From Atherinomorus stipes (taxonomy: Eukaryota > Chordata > Actinopteri > Atheriniformes > Atherinidae): a stretch of 64,000 bases of DNA. The stretch spans positions 1 to 64,000 of the forward strand of contig JALJCO010003910.1 in NCBI GenBank assembly GCA_023101725.1. The letters are read 5' to 3'. This document shows positions 33,718 to 47,142 of this stretch, in pieces (the first letter of the stretch is position 1; every line of letters begins with the position of its first letter). The position numbers and the translations under genes are program-made. The notes under the pieces were generated by a model that was not told where the DNA came from, did not search any database, and was given only the letters and a program-made list of their open reading frames with translations.

Positions 33718-36053
33718 ATTACACATTTGTAAAAACACATATGGGCTCTTTTTGGGCCTTAAAAAAATGCAGCTTACTTATTTTGAAGACTGATGATAAG
33801 TCATCAAACATGTGGCACATTTTTCTCTTGATGTGAGAAAGGATTCGCTCAATTTCCGGTGTTTTGGGAGCGATATCGCACACTACATGCATAATAGCTC
33901 CTTGAGAACACTGTTTATGACTCTTACTGAAAATGACCTGCTTCCCATTTACAAGCCTCCAAGGTATTCAAGTATTACTCTTCATTTTTTTTTCTTTTTG
34001 TGGAGATGAGAGTTGTATGTAGCTCTATTACTGTGTCACTTATGTGCAGCACTGCCAGACAAAAGTAATCCTATTCACGATAAATTTGTTGCTGCTCCAC
34101 CATAGTTGGTTCTTGTTATTACTGCACTCTGTTGTGTCGAGTGTGTGACAGATCATGGAGTGAAGAAAAGGAGGGGGGTAAGAAACTTTGAAATGCAGCC
34201 AGTCTAACATCCAGGGGTTGCAGCTGTGCACCATATGAATGCATAATACTGCTCACTCAATTCATATTCAGCACTCAACACGGTGCACTTCTATTAGCCT
34301 AATACTATCCAGATCAAATTAACTGGGGGTAATTTCATTCCTGTTTTAGATAATATCAAACAGGATATGCGTAGTGCCATGTAGCATTACAACCACTGAT
34401 CGTTCAGAACACAGAATATCATCCAGCACCAGCAAAATGTCACATTAACTCATGTCATTTAAAATCACGACAGAGTTTGATGAATGTGTGTTTATAGCCG
34501 TTTACAAGCTACACACTGTGAAAAGTCAGCTGTGTTATAAATAGAAGGATCTCCTCATTCATTCCCCTCACCATTCATGAGTAAGAATCAATGAGAACTG
34601 CTTGCACAAAATGAGGAAAAGACCAAAAAAGAAAGAAAGAAAGAAAGGAAAGTCACATTCACAAATTAAGTCTTTCAGTCATTTGGGATGCTGACAAAAG
34701 AACAAGTATTGCGAAGCAGGAGAAGCAGAGTACTCTACTATTGTCCCCAGTCTCATTAGGAAGTACAAAATAGCTGCAAAAGCAACCAGACAAAACAATG
34801 GGACCAGGCGAGAGCCTGAATGAGAAAAAAAAAAAAAAAAAAACGGGAAGCAGAAGATAATGAAGACTTTATTGATCAGCGCTGATACAAGCCCCCCTCC
34901 CATTTATCAGGCCATTGTTGGAGCCAATTCAAATTTCTCCACTCAGATGTCCTTAAAAACGCCTGATTGTAGAAAGTTTTGCACTTGCTGCTGCATTGAA
35001 ACAATCAGTAGAATTGCACACTGAAAGAAGGCATATGCCAGAGTTGCAATCAAAACATCTTTACCCACTCACATGGTGAAATTAACAGGTGGCATGCACT
35101 TTAGACTTGCAATCAATTTAACCGAGGAGTTGTGAATGCAGGAGTGAATGGAAGCAGTGCATCTCCCTGCTGTTAGTGGCTCACTGTGACTTTGATTTTT
35201 ATGGCAATGAAAACTGCCAGTCCAATAAAATGTTAGTGAGATAAAATTGTCAGACACCATGAAAATGAATCTGCTTATCTAATAAAAATTGCCAAAGAAA
35301 AGATCAAGGAAAGCAGCAGGTTTTTTTTTTTTTACTGTGGGTTATGTAAAATGAATAATGCAAGACAGCTCATTTTGTTTCTGGGTGGGCTGCTAATAAC
35401 AGAGTAAGCAGTCTGAAATGTCCCCCTGCAGTTATGCGATGGTGTACGTAAAATATGTTTCTTTTGTCCTCCCAGGAATAAACCAGCTGAAATGAGATGC
35501 ATGTCAGGTCATGAAAATTTATACAATATGAAACAGTTGGTAATTCTCACTAACATGGACAGTCTGACAGCACTAAATAGAAGACGCACTGAGCTGCAGT
35601 CAGAAACCACGATATTAAAGACAGAAACTTTCAAAGACGATGCATCTGCTTCCATCTGTATCACTTCAATCCACTCCGACATACTCTGTGCTGGCTTGTC
35701 TGAAGTCGACACTGTAGCAGGACTGTGTTATCTAAATCTAAATCTTACTGCACCACTGGAGTAGAGTCGGCACAAACAATAAATAAAGAATCTTTCAATT
35801 GTCTCTGTTCCACGGGGAAATGGAGTGAGATTAATGGGCTTTAATAACAGTAGATAAACATGAAAGCCCTCTGATGTCATCAGCAGAAAAAAACAAAATT
35901 GTGGCCATGTGTTATTAAGGCAAAAAGAACTTGCACAATGTACACATAAAGTTGTCCATAATTAACTCTTCTCGCTGACATGAGGCCATTTTTGGATTTG
36001 TCATATGGGCCTAACTTCCCCAGTCGCTCTGATTCCAGCGTTCATGTTTGTAA
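33718..36053. other. Gene-free stretch, nothing recognised
   Basis: AT-rich DNA. The parts at 35040-35280 and 35800-36000 are non-repetitive and could be regulatory, but only alignment can tell. A short GAAA run lies near 34630. Confidence 0.35.
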
Positions 36054-36553
36054 GGGCACATTCACATCAGCCTTCTTGATTCAAATCAGGGTCTGTTTGC
36101 TCAGAAAGTCTGCTTCGTTTAGGGTATTGTGATTGCGCATTCGGACTCTGATTCAGGTCAAACTAATGGACTCGGTCCACCTACAAACACAGGTCTCGGT
36201 CTGCTTCAAGTGGACCAAACGCAGGAAGCGGATAACAAAACTGCCGCTTCCTGTATTAGGTTCAGCATGGTGTTGTGGGTTATTTATTATTATTATTATC
36301 TCTTTAAATATGCTGTTATGATCCCAGGTAGGAAATTTGGCCTCTGCATTTTACTCTGGATTGACCAGAGAGCAGAGGGCTGCTAATTAAAGCTCCCGGG
36401 GAGCATTTGGTGAGGGTAAAGGATCTTGCTAATGGGCCCATACTGGCTCACCTGAGTGTTGTGTCTGGAACTTGAACCCGGTTTGCTCGGTCCAACTGAG
36501 CCGAGTCCCCAATCGGACCAAGTCTAGCGGACTATCCTGGTGGGAATCCACCC
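36054..36553. mobile_element. Degenerate MITE related to the 53.9-kb Harbinger-type copy
   Basis: The left end GGGCACATTCACATCAG and the reversed right end GGGTGGATTCCCACCAG match imperfectly. The interior shares GTCCAC/GGACC and AGTGGACCAAAC-type motifs with the element at 53885. The flanks TAA and GAA could be a mutated 3-bp target. Confidence 0.55.
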
Positions 36554-38970
36554 GAAATCATAATCTCACACCATGTGTGACATTTTAGCTCCTGTTTAAC
36601 AGGAACTGGCCATTAACTGCTCTAACAAAATATTACCTTCCCCAGCTTCCCCATGTTCTAGTTTATACCACCTGGAGAAATTCTCTGTCTCACAATCATG
36701 AACATCATAAATAAGAAGGAAATGTGGTTTTTTTTTTTTAATAAATTTGTTTCACCACAAAGACAATGCAGCTATAAGTTCAAGACGAGCTCCTCTTAGT
36801 GAAACAAGGACACTTTCAGGTTGTGCCCCCAACTCAAGTGTCCCTCTATGATCACAACAGATGGCAGAATATCATAGTAACACTCTGTACCACTCTGTGT
36901 TTAATTGCAAGATTTCACAAGGTATCACTGTAGTTCATTTCAAGGTTGACGTAAAATTAAATTAAATAAAAATTGTTCATATTTCATGCATGTTAAGTAT
37001 GCTACAACCATAGAGGAGCTTGCCCACAAACAATGTGTTGCCACGACTTAACTGTCTCGTATTGATGCATTAGTAACACAAGGCCACAACTCTATAAGGC
37101 TTGGCCACGATAAAATATTTTTTTCCCGTCAATGTTACCACACGGCCATTGTAGATAAAGGCAAACTGTTTATTACACTGATAAAAATCTAAAATTAGAG
37201 GCAGAAGTAACCGACTACTGTGTGATTGCAATTATGGAAATTTACAATTGTGTCTCAATGTTGAGGATCTGTTCTGCATTAACTCCATGACAATATAATA
37301 GAGGCTTTGCGTCCTACAAAACCAAATGCATACATAATTTTATTCGAAAATACTAAAAAAACAAAGATTCTTTAGATCAGTGAGAACACATTTTACAGTT
37401 TCCAGACACCAGTTGAACTGATGTACATTTTGACCAATTTTTTTACTACCTCCCCTCATTGTCTTATGTCATAAAACCTCCTCTTAGGGACATTTGTTAT
37501 CTGTTCCCAACCCAGAACTCTCCTGGGGGACGTTTTAGGATCTCCAGACCCTGTGGCCGTGAGATAAAGACTTGTACAGCTTGCTAGTCATTCCAAAGTG
37601 ACCTGAAGTTCAACATGGTGAACTTAGACAAAGTTCTGGTCAACAGAATTCTCAGCTCATCAGCCCAAATAAAAGAGACTCACAATATCATAAATATCAA
37701 ATTCTTCCATCACACTTCGTTAAAGAAAAAGCTTCAAACTGTTGGTTAACATTTTACTGGTTGCTATGGCACAGTTTAGTTGCACAGTTCTATGTTGCAG
37801 CTGCTGTAAATGAGCACAGAAGAAAAACCTGCATCAACATTATGGTAACATTAGTGTTTGCATTATGATGGAGTCCTGACATTATGCTAACATTAGCAGT
37901 GAGCTATTTCAGCTTAGAAACACAATAGGTCATACGAGAGTACAGAGTATATTACAAGTGAGTCTTTTTGACTCTATAAATTTACCAGAAAGCTCAAACT
38001 AAATACCACACATGCAGTGTATAAAAACGATCTTTATATTACACAATACTGCTAAATATGGGGACCATGTTTCCACACGAACCAAACAGCAACCTGGAAG
38101 AGTTTAGCTGGCATGATTAATTGAGAATCAACAAAGCATTGCAAAATTTGTCCTCTAACTTTGAAAAGGGAAGATGATTACTGAATCTATGAAAGAGCAA
38201 TCAACTTATTTTGCTGTTGCAAACTTGGGTTCCACCAGTTGTTGAAGATCTTAGAGAATAAATTCTCAACACAAACCTCACTTTGCTGGAACAACTATAA
38301 CTGCATCCTTCAGCCAAACAAGTCCAGAGTACTCTGCCATATATAGCTGACCCAAAAATGGCAAAAGTAGTATTTGTACTATCACGTATCTTCTGCTGAT
38401 TGACATCAGGCAGTGTCAGTATGAGTAAGGATCAGTATGAAATTAGTTCATTAGTGGCTGGCATGATGGGAATGTTACTTGTCATTGTGAGGCAGAGATG
38501 GGTAGTTTATGTCTTTATCTTTCAAGGAAAACCTTGACTTGCAGCAGATATCAATTTGATGCATATCACAGGAGATTTGAAAGTCAGACTGAAAAATAAG
38601 TGGGTATGCTCTCATGCGCCATTCCACTGTTTGTTAAATAATGCATGATGTGTGGACTTAATAGTAATATACAATACAATATCTACACTAATGAGATGGG
38701 TCACGATACAAGCGTGAAAATATTCAGCGTTCTATGTTAAAGTAAGCTGTCTGATTCTTTTTTTAAAGCACAAAATAAAAAAGAAAATTAAGATATCTTA
38801 TTGTGTTTAATTTGGGAAAAAGAAAAAGCAGATGTAACATAGATGCATCGAATTGTTAATTTTAGAATTATAATTTAATCAATCAATTCTCTGTAATAAT
38901 AATAGTAATAATAATTCAGCCCTTTATCCTTTTTTTTTTTAAATGCACATGAACCTTTTGGTGCATTCAA
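36554..38970. other. Gene-free stretch, nothing recognised
   Basis: AT-rich DNA with no readable element ends or exons. Confidence 0.4.
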
Positions 38971-39035
38971 GCCATCTTGTAATTCCAGTGACCTTCTTGC
39001 TGTGAAGCAGCGTTGCTAACCACCACACCACTGGA
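38971..39035 (-). repeat. Possible tRNA-derived SINE fragment
   Basis: On the minus strand the segment reads TGGTGGTTAGCAACGCTGC, then TTCACAGCAAGAAGGTC, a combination common in fish tRNA-like repeats. The expected box B (GGTTCGAATCC) is replaced by a decayed GGAATTAC. Single degenerate copy. Confidence 0.4.
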
Positions 39036-41949
39036 TGCAGCCATTTTGAAATCTTGAATCCCGAGTTCCTCTGCAACTTATGAGTTCTCCATTCAGGATA
39101 ATTGGACCACAGCCATTTTGGGAAAAAATTCTTTGAGAAAAAAAACTCTGGAAGACAGCTGTATACATGATTTTCTACAGCTACATACTGCCTGTTGTCC
39201 ATCTGTTTCAGTTAATGGTGCATCAGCTGCACTAATAGTGAACAGCCAGTAAACATGGGACTTTCTATTCCCTGTAGTTTGTCTGTTTTTATGTTAACTA
39301 TGGAGTCTTTTTTCTACTTCATTTGCTTTATTGTTGCACCACCCTGTTATGATTTAGGAAAAATTGATTAAGGTTTAGACAATATTATGGTTACGTGTAA
39401 ACCAGCAAAATAAATTATACTACTGTAACAGCTTTGCTGAATGTTTTCACACTGTCATGGCAGTATGATCCACCAATGGTATCATTAGATTAGAAAATCC
39501 ATTTCAAAGTAAAGCTTTGAGGGAAGCCAGCAGATTGTAAAGTTGTCTTCTAACCAAATGTCAGGTTGGTCATGTTCCATTCATTGAAATACAGCACTTT
39601 CCTTTTTTACGTGTTTAGTTCCAACTCTTCATTTCTATTTTAAGCCACTCCACTGTGGGTTTGTTTTGAGGGCTCAAGATCATTACGAATAGTGCACAAC
39701 TTGTTTTTCCCTTTACGTACTTGTAGCACCCATAATATGCTGTAAGTGCTGTAAAAAAGACTTGACAATTGAAGTTGGGTTTGCAAACCTATTCAGCAGC
39801 ATGTATCTTAAAATGAATAATTCAAGGACGGAGCTGTTTGAAGAAGCAGAATAAGGAATTAGGCAATCAGAAAATATATCTGGTGAAAGGTCATGCAGCT
39901 CGAACTTGAACGTTTGTGGAGCCATGCAGGTAACTAAACTAATTCAAATCAAGAAGATGAGCAGAGGTTTCTAAAACAGGCTTAACGCTGAGCAAGATCC
40001 ACAGAACTTATTAGGACGAAACTCAATAAGGTTTTTGCAGTGAGACCATCTTTAGTGCCATTTGAACAGAGACTCAGCCCTTTGAGAATTTTGGACAAGC
40101 TAACTTCTGGATCTACTGAAGCCAAAACGTATAAAAGGTTCAAATCAAACTGGTGCTGACCTGCCTCAAAAAACCCTTTTATATTTTTGGGGAAATGGCA
40201 GATTTTTGCCTTTTCCTAAGCAGCATTTTCTTAAATCTTTCGTTGTTAAAATGCATCCTTCAAACTGTATGTCCCCTGTTTCATCTATTAAGTTCAATAA
40301 AAATCTGTGTTCATGGTCCCTTCAGCTTACTTCATCCAAAATAAATTGTTTCTGTGTCGAGGAAGCGAAGGAATGCTGTATTAATGTATTTTGTCTTCAT
40401 TTCTTTAAGAGGCCTCTTTTGTTGTTGAGCCAACTTCTTCATATCCACACACACTAATCTGGATCGCAGAAGTAGTGGAGTGAGGAAGAAAACACTAATG
40501 AGAGCTAATGAGGAAAGAACTCGTGGAAACAGCCATTTGATTACAAGTCTGACTCGCAGTAATGGAAGACAATGTATTCATGATTAATATGTTTCCAACA
40601 GCTAAATTGCAGTTTGTTTGTGATGCGCAGTAAAAATACTTTCGTGCACAATCAGTTTCTTTGTTCTTTGTGTCTATTCGTCTCTGTCAACAGGAGTTAG
40701 ACTGCAGCGACTTTGCTGCCACACATATTCATGGGCCTCAGATGTGTGTGTTTGTGTTTCTGTGTCACTGAAATAGAAGGGATGATCTGTCCACCGGGGC
40801 CATAAAAAAGAAATACCCATAATCAGCAGGGAAACACGGAGTTAGGATGACTCATATGGGCATATTTACTAAAACTTTTTGAGGGGTTTTGGATCTGGGG
40901 TGACTTGGAGACTGAATGACTGACAAGCCATCTGTGTGAAACAGATGAGCTCCAATGCTATGGCTGAAAAACTATATACAGAATAAATCTGCATTAACTC
41001 AAATGTACACATTTGCAGAGAACTCTATGCTCTGTCACGAGGGAGTGCAGCTTATTTTCACTGTCAAATTTTCTCCTCCAACAGGAAGGCTTAAAAGAAT
41101 AAAGTATTAAATGCAGTGCACCAAAATCAAACAGCAACAACTCTGCAAGGATATCATATAAACCAATGGTGAAAAGTCTGCTTTTGCAGTTTCTCTATAT
41201 CTCTCATGGGAAAAACAAGCAAGAGATATGCCATTTGGTCAAAATAACAAGGAAGGCAGAGTATTTCTATAAAACACAGCTCTTGAAGATTGCAGGTTGT
41301 GTATGTTATGATGAAAGTCATTTGTTACAAGTCAGTGTATTACTCTATTATTTATGTTTGCACCACTTGCCCTGAGATGCCCTTTGAAACCCCAGAAGCG
41401 CAAAGCAATTTAGCTTTGTATGTGAATCAACTCATAAACGTTAGTGATGATTCATTTAAAGGCTCAACTGGTCCAACTTCAGATTACAATTGGTAACACT
41501 TCCACTAGAGAGTTTTACTGGAGAGTGGATACAGTTTTCCTTACTTGCCTGTAAAAGGCAAAACTACCCTCAAGGTCAGTATATTCTGCAAGAGAAATGT
41601 GTTTTCTTGGAGTTGCAAGATTGAGAACAAAGTTCGTCCTGGTCAGGACATTTCATACTCTGTGAAAACCTTGTCAGCAGTGCCATGCAAGACATGAGGT
41701 GGGGTACGCATGTTTATATGCTTGTAGGATGTTTTTTTAGATTTTCGTTCTTTCTCAAGGCTTCAGCCAGCTGAGTCATGATCTGCGGGTTTTGGTTTGG
41801 TTCTTGTGGATTTCTTTTTCTTGGCTTAGTAGTCTTTCGGTCCTCTGTGTTTCCTGTTTCGTGTTGTAAAGCCGTCTTGTGTACATTTTACAAGTCTGTC
41901 CATCACTCCATCATACATTTTGTAACCTTATTTTTTGGGCTCTGTCTGC
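39036..41949. other. Gene-free stretch, nothing recognised
   Basis: AT-rich DNA. Short frames near 40150-40460 and 41166-41496 have no domains. Confidence 0.4.
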
Positions 41950-42401
41950 TTAAAGACACACAATGTAACTTTTCAACCTTAAAATTATGCATGTCGGACT
42001 TGTTTTAATGGCACACCAACATTCATTATACGCATTTTCGAGCCGTCACTGCCCAGCGGCGTCCCGGGGCTCAGAAACTGCACTATGTAACTGTTGGATC
42101 TGGGACGGGGTCGTGACGTTGCAGCCAACTATTGGTTGCGCACCACATCGCTTACTAGCACATGGATAAGAACCAGATATAAACACGGCAGGTGCTTTGA
42201 ACAAACATCATGGTGGATTCTTTAAAGAAACGAAATGGAAACATTACCAGAGGAAGAGAGGAAAAGAAAGCGAGGAAGGGACAGAACAAGAGTCAAGATA
42301 AGACTGTCTTTTACTGGCTGGAGTGAGCTCACAGTACAGGAAGGATGCAAGATGGATGCCGCTGATAGGGGGCACGTTACTGAGAAAACTGCTAAAAAGT
42401 T
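41950..42401 (+). mobile_element. TTAA-type element, copy 1 (right end lost)
   Basis: It starts TTAA then AGACACACAATGTAACTTTT and matches the reverse complement of 43459-43866 for about 430 bases. Shared blocks include GCAGCCAACTATTGGTTGC and TTTTACTGGCTGGAGTGAGC. A plus-strand frame includes KRKRGRDRTRVKIRLSF, then GWSELTVQEGCKMDA. From memory this resembles a motif often found in predicted transposon-related fish proteins. The right terminus dissolves after GCTAAAAAGTT. Confidence 0.65.
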
Positions 42402-42610
42402 CAGTGGGTCTCTCAGCAGCACTCTTGGTTGTACAGAATTAAACCACTTCTTTCATCAACTTTCAGTGTTTATGTCAGTCTTGGATTTAGTTCCTACCTT
42501 CTTGTCTCCTGCTGCAATTACCAACGACAAGATGTTACATTACACTATCCATTTAACATTGATGAACCTATTACATTAACCGTAGAGCAGAAATGATAGC
42601 TTTCTGCGCC

Positions 42611-43238
42611 CAACTGTTGCCAACTCTTCAGTAAGAAAAGCCGCTACTGGATGCCTGAAAACTCACTAGAAGTCGCTAAATGACATCATCTTTTCATTTG
42701 GGTAATCAGCCTGTTACATGTAATTGCAAAGGATGCTGCAGTGGAGTAAAATAATGTTGTAGGAGAGGCAAAAAGGGAAAAAAAGACACCCTAAATATGT
42801 TTCTAACAGAAACAAAAGACAAAACCTGTCAATGGTTTCTTTATTGTTATTATTAATTAGTCTAGTTTGCTACCATACATTTAATTATTATTCTTTTTTT
42901 TGTCTACACTTTTTATCCACAATAGTATTATTTATTTGACAGTAAGCCAGGGCAGCTTTGTGTTTAATTATTCAGTCTGGTTCATGGGGCAGAGGGGTTT
43001 CCTACTCTGCAGCTGGGGCAGAGATGGCTACTATGTGAGGACTGACCTCTGTGTTTTTGAAGGAGGGAGGGGCGTGCAGAGCATCTGCTGTTATAGAAGA
43101 GCAATGGAGACCTCAGTCTCCGTTACCACCAGCAAAAGTCGCTAGATTTGTTGCTAGTCGCCTTTTTGAAAAAGAGTCACTAGAGGGGTTTGAAAAGTCA
43201 CTAAATATAGTGACAAAGTTGCTAAGTTGGCAACACTG
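42611..43238 (-). mobile_element. hAT-type MITE between the two inverted copies
   Basis: The right end, reversed, begins CAGTGTTGCCAACTTAGCAA and continues with a TTTAGTGAC block. The left end reads CTGTTGCCAACTCTTCAG then TCACTAGAAGTCGCTAAAT. Such TGTTGCCAACT ends are a common fish hAT type. The left terminal bases are altered and no 8-bp duplication could be read. Confidence 0.65.
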
Positions 43239-43458
43239 CAGGTCCCTGCTTTTTCAAATTCACCACGTTCACTTTAAATTCCTGAGCAATTACAGAGATA
43301 CTGGGTATGACATGAGAAAATTGCAATGGTGATGTGTTAAGAGTGAAAGAAGCTCCAGGAACTCCCAAATCAGAGAAGAAAAAATAAAAGATGTTATCCG
43401 TTTCTCACAGCCCTTGGAGAGAGAACAAATTTCTCTGTTTTTCTAAGTACAGGCAGGT

Positions 43459-43866
43459 TTTAAAGACGCATAATGTAACTTTTAGCAGTTTCTCAGTGAC
43501 GTGCCCTGTCGACGGCTACACTGGCATCCATCTTGCATCCTTCCTGTACTGTGAGCTCACTCCAGCCAGTAAAAGATAATCTTGTCTTCTATCTTGTTTT
43601 GTCCCTTCCTCTCTTTCTGTTTCTCTCTTCCTCCGGTAATGTTTCCTTGCATTTCTTTGCAGAATCAGCCATGATGCACGTTTAAAACACCCGCCGTGTT
43701 CATATCTGGTTCATATCCACTTGCCAGTACATGACGTGGTGTGCAACCAATAGTTGGCTGCATCGTCATGGCCGCATCTCATATGGGAAAAGTTGCACAG
43801 TGCAGTTTTTGTGTGCAATCAAAATTAGTCAGAAATGCATTTTCAAGGTTGAAAATGGATCTTTAA
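43459..43866 (-). mobile_element. TTAA-type element, copy 2
   Basis: Inverse orientation to copy 1. It is flanked by TTAA on both sides (TTAA-AGACGCATAATG... and ...GGATCT-TTAA), the target duplication of Kolobok or piggyBac-type elements. The minus strand gives MADSAKKCKETLPEEERNRK, then a stop, so the encoded fragment is broken. The copy is short and non-autonomous. Confidence 0.65.
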
Positions 43867-45995
43867 CATACAATGACGCACCATCGAAGCAGCTGCCTCG
43901 TGTGGGTTAACAAAAACAAATGTACACACTGTTTGGTGCTATAAAGCTGTGCTGATAACAAACCTTTACAGTTAAAATGTTAAATTGTGATGAATCATTA
44001 GCCTCCCTCTGCTGATCCCACTTAGCAACAACAAAAAAGGAAAAAAAAATCAGAAGAATTGTTTTGGTTTGTTGTTCCCTTATCTTCATTAAGGCAGCTG
44101 CCAGCTTTTTTCAAAGTAGAATAGCTAAAGCTCACTTGACAAGAAGTCAACTACCCTATAGATGCAAGGTCAGAATGATAGTTTCAAAAGTTATTGCTCA
44201 GACTGCAGGGGAATAAAATTTGTTTTTAAACTCAGATCTAAAGGACAGAATGATAATAGAAAGTGATCAGATTGGATTTCTGTCAACCCATCTACACTAG
44301 CACATTGCTTCCACAAAGCACTGCCATCCCTCTGGATCTGACACCTTGTGTCACATTGTTAGTTATTCAAGTTTTCCTTTGAGCATCCATTATGCTCAAT
44401 GCAATGACTGGATTTCATATGTTTATTTTTTCACTGCCCATCCTCAATCTGGATACAGTCTAGATAAGCTGGATAAAAGAGACAGTTTGAGCAAAGCTTA
44501 ATTTTTTGTTTTCTTTACAAGTCGAAAGTGAGGATCCACTTATGTCTGGCATTGAAATGTTGACACAGAAGCAGCTCTGTGGGAGATAAATGCAGACAGG
44601 GTGCAGACGTATAATAAAGCTTGGGGTCGAGGTTCACGAGCCTCTTCAGCTCTGCCTCTCACAAGCAGCTAATCTCTCTAATCAGAATAAGCAGCCAGTC
44701 AGAGCACTTATCACCATGTAATTAATTACAATCAGAGAGGAATTGACAACACATTAGCTCTACCTAGACCTCCCACAAGTTCACATACTTGTTGAGATCT
44801 CACACATGGAAAGCAAGTAGCCTCGCCTCATTCTGACATGTTGCGATTGCATGGGCACCTGGGGCGCGACCTCGTAAGTTTCAAGGGCGACTTAAAAGCT
44901 GAACGATTTGTGCTCATCAAATTGATGCCAACCCTTAATGACCTTCACTTCCAAACCAGCAATGACTAGGGGGAGAAAATCAGGATAGATTGAAGTAGAA
45001 GCTGAGGAGAAATGAAGAAAGTGTTGGATGAGAGTGGCAGAGAGGAGTCAGGAGAATCGCTCAGGTACGGAGCGATTTAAAGAGGACTGTCAACCACTTG
45101 TTCCCATTCTTGACTCCTTGAGGATCAGAGGAAAGGTTGGTGTCATTCGCCTGTCTGCTCTTTGATGTGTACTATGCAAGAGCCAAAGCTTCGGGCCTTT
45201 CATGTTTTACTTTGTATTCAAGCTTCCCATGCCTGGCAAGAATTACAGCAAGATAGTCATTTAGTTCAAGCTCATCACACAGCCGATTTACTTCTTTTGA
45301 GGCATTTCACTGTGCTAATTTGAAATCTCAGCAAATTTCAACAAAGAACATCTAACTCTTGTAAAACATAAAAGAAAAAAAAATCACATAGCCTACCATG
45401 CATTTTTTTTCTGTTCTGGCTACTGTATGGCAAACAGCATTCAAAAGCTGTTTTCTTGAACCTAAAATACATCTTTCGCAGAGCTAAAAGTTGCTTCTGA
45501 ATATCTGTTCAGTTTACACCCTTCCAGTCACAGCCAGAAGGTAAGTTTTTTTGTAAAGCACATTTCATGTACAAGACAATTCAAGGTGCTTTACTTACTT
45601 AATTCAGAAAAATCTGAAATGAAAAATAAGCTAAAATGCAAAATGATTAATATTTGTTTTGATAAAAGACAGTGGAAAATTAAAAGAACCAAATGGATCC
45701 AAATGGGTCATCCTGCTATTCTCTGAATTAAGACTTGAAATTTGTCAAAATCATCAGAAATAAGGTTTATGGTGAATTGTGTTCAAAGTTGATGCTGAGT
45801 TGATTTCTGAGAGTTTTTTCCACATTGGTATTTGGTTCCAATTTGTTGTCCTGAACACAAAGAAAAGATTATTTTAGAAAAATCTAAAAAAAAAAAACTG
45901 TCGCAATGGCAGAGTTGTTTTATTCAGCATCTGTCTCATCAAATGCCCAACCGACCTATTATAAAGAAGTATGCCGTTTTTTGGTCTAAAAAGTC
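43867..45995. other. Gene-free stretch, possible conserved block
   Basis: No exon or element was recognised except a short CATTTCATGTACAAGACAAT motif near 45564, typical of a decayed fish retroposon. At 44640-44780 there are AT-rich homeodomain-type sites (TAATTAATTAC) in non-repetitive sequence. Confidence 0.35.
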
Positions 45996-46215
45996 TCAAA
46001 CTATACTGCAGTACCTGCCGCTCCAGGTCAGGCAAGCACCGTCCTTGGCCATTGTCAAATCTCGTACAAAAACTCACTTTCATTCATTGGCTTTTAATAC
46101 ATCGAGAGATTCCTGGCTTCATTTTGCTTTCTCTGCTTTTATGGTCTTACTTTCACTGTTTTTTAAATGTGTTTTATTTTCATTTCATTTTATGTGTTTG
46201 GATTTTACTTTTCTG
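45996..46215 (+). pseudogene. C-terminal LINE remnant
   Basis: The plus strand reads LPLQVRQAPSLAIVKSRTKT then HFHSLAF, matching the consensus end of several fish non-LTR polymerases (SLP..LR.A.S...FKS.LKTHLFSLAF). A hydrophobic, Phe/Leu-rich tail follows to 46263. Only this end remains, and the TTAA foldback element begins right after it. Confidence 0.5.
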
Positions 46216-46263
46216 CTCAGCAGTTTTGTCAGCTTTGATACTATTTTCAAACATATCTTTTAA

Positions 46264-47138
46264 AGGAATAGTTCACCCACAGAATGATTTAACTTTATTT
46301 TCCACTTACCCTCATGGTGAGCAAGACTCTGGAGCACTTTTTTAATATCTCAAATGCAGCCGGCGATCAGGAAGGTTTCTCTTTTTCCCCCAACTTTCAT
46401 ATAATGGAATTCACCGGGGTCCGAGCCAAAAGGGTCCATAAAAGTCCACAAAAACTTGCCAATATTCCTCCATACTGCTCGTCCAATGTAATCCAAGTGT
46501 CCTGAGTGGGTAGCGTCCAGAATTTACAAGAAACGACGTCATTTAGTATATTTTTAGAGCCTACACAATACTACATTGCATCTCTCGCAGGCAATTATTA
46601 AGATCGCGCATTCTCTTTTTCTTTCTTTGTTTGTTTTAAATCAATATCCAACCCCCTCTTGGACCCTCTTGTGTTTGTCCCGGTTTGTCTGCAGCTTTGG
46701 AGCTCTTAGCACAATGTAAACAGCGAATTTCTTCTTCTACGCTTGCATTATCGGCAGAGTAGGGTCTGAACGCCGAGGCTTCCGCAGTTTCATGAACGCG
46801 CATGTGCGTGCTACGTAAAAGTAAGATGTAGTACTGTTTAGGCTCTAAAAATATACTAAATGACGTAGTTTCAAGTAAATTCTGGACGCTACCCACTCAG
46901 GACACTTGGATTAGATTGGACGAGCAGTATGGGAGGAATATTGACAAGTTTTTGTGGACTTTTATGGATCTTTTTGGCTCAGACCCCGGCAAACTCCTTT
47001 ATATGAAAGTTGGGGGAAAAAAGAAGCCTTCCTGATCGCCGGCTGCATTTGAGATATTAAAAAAGTGCTCCAGAGTCTTGCTCACCATGAGGGTAAGTGG
47101 AAAATAAAGTTAAATCATTCTGTGGGTGAACTATTCCT
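46264..47138. mobile_element. Long-arm foldback element with TTAA target duplication
   Basis: TTAA occurs at 46260-46263 and 47139-47142, directly outside AGGAATAGTTCACCCACAGA and its reversed partner. The arms (about 46264-46580 and 46815-47138) pair over roughly 310 bases with few mismatches, for example CTACCCACTCAGGACACTTG against its complement. The middle 230 bases are unique and non-coding. Kolobok-type is my best guess. The long arms suggest a fairly young insertion. Confidence 0.85.
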
Positions 47139-47142
47139 TTAA

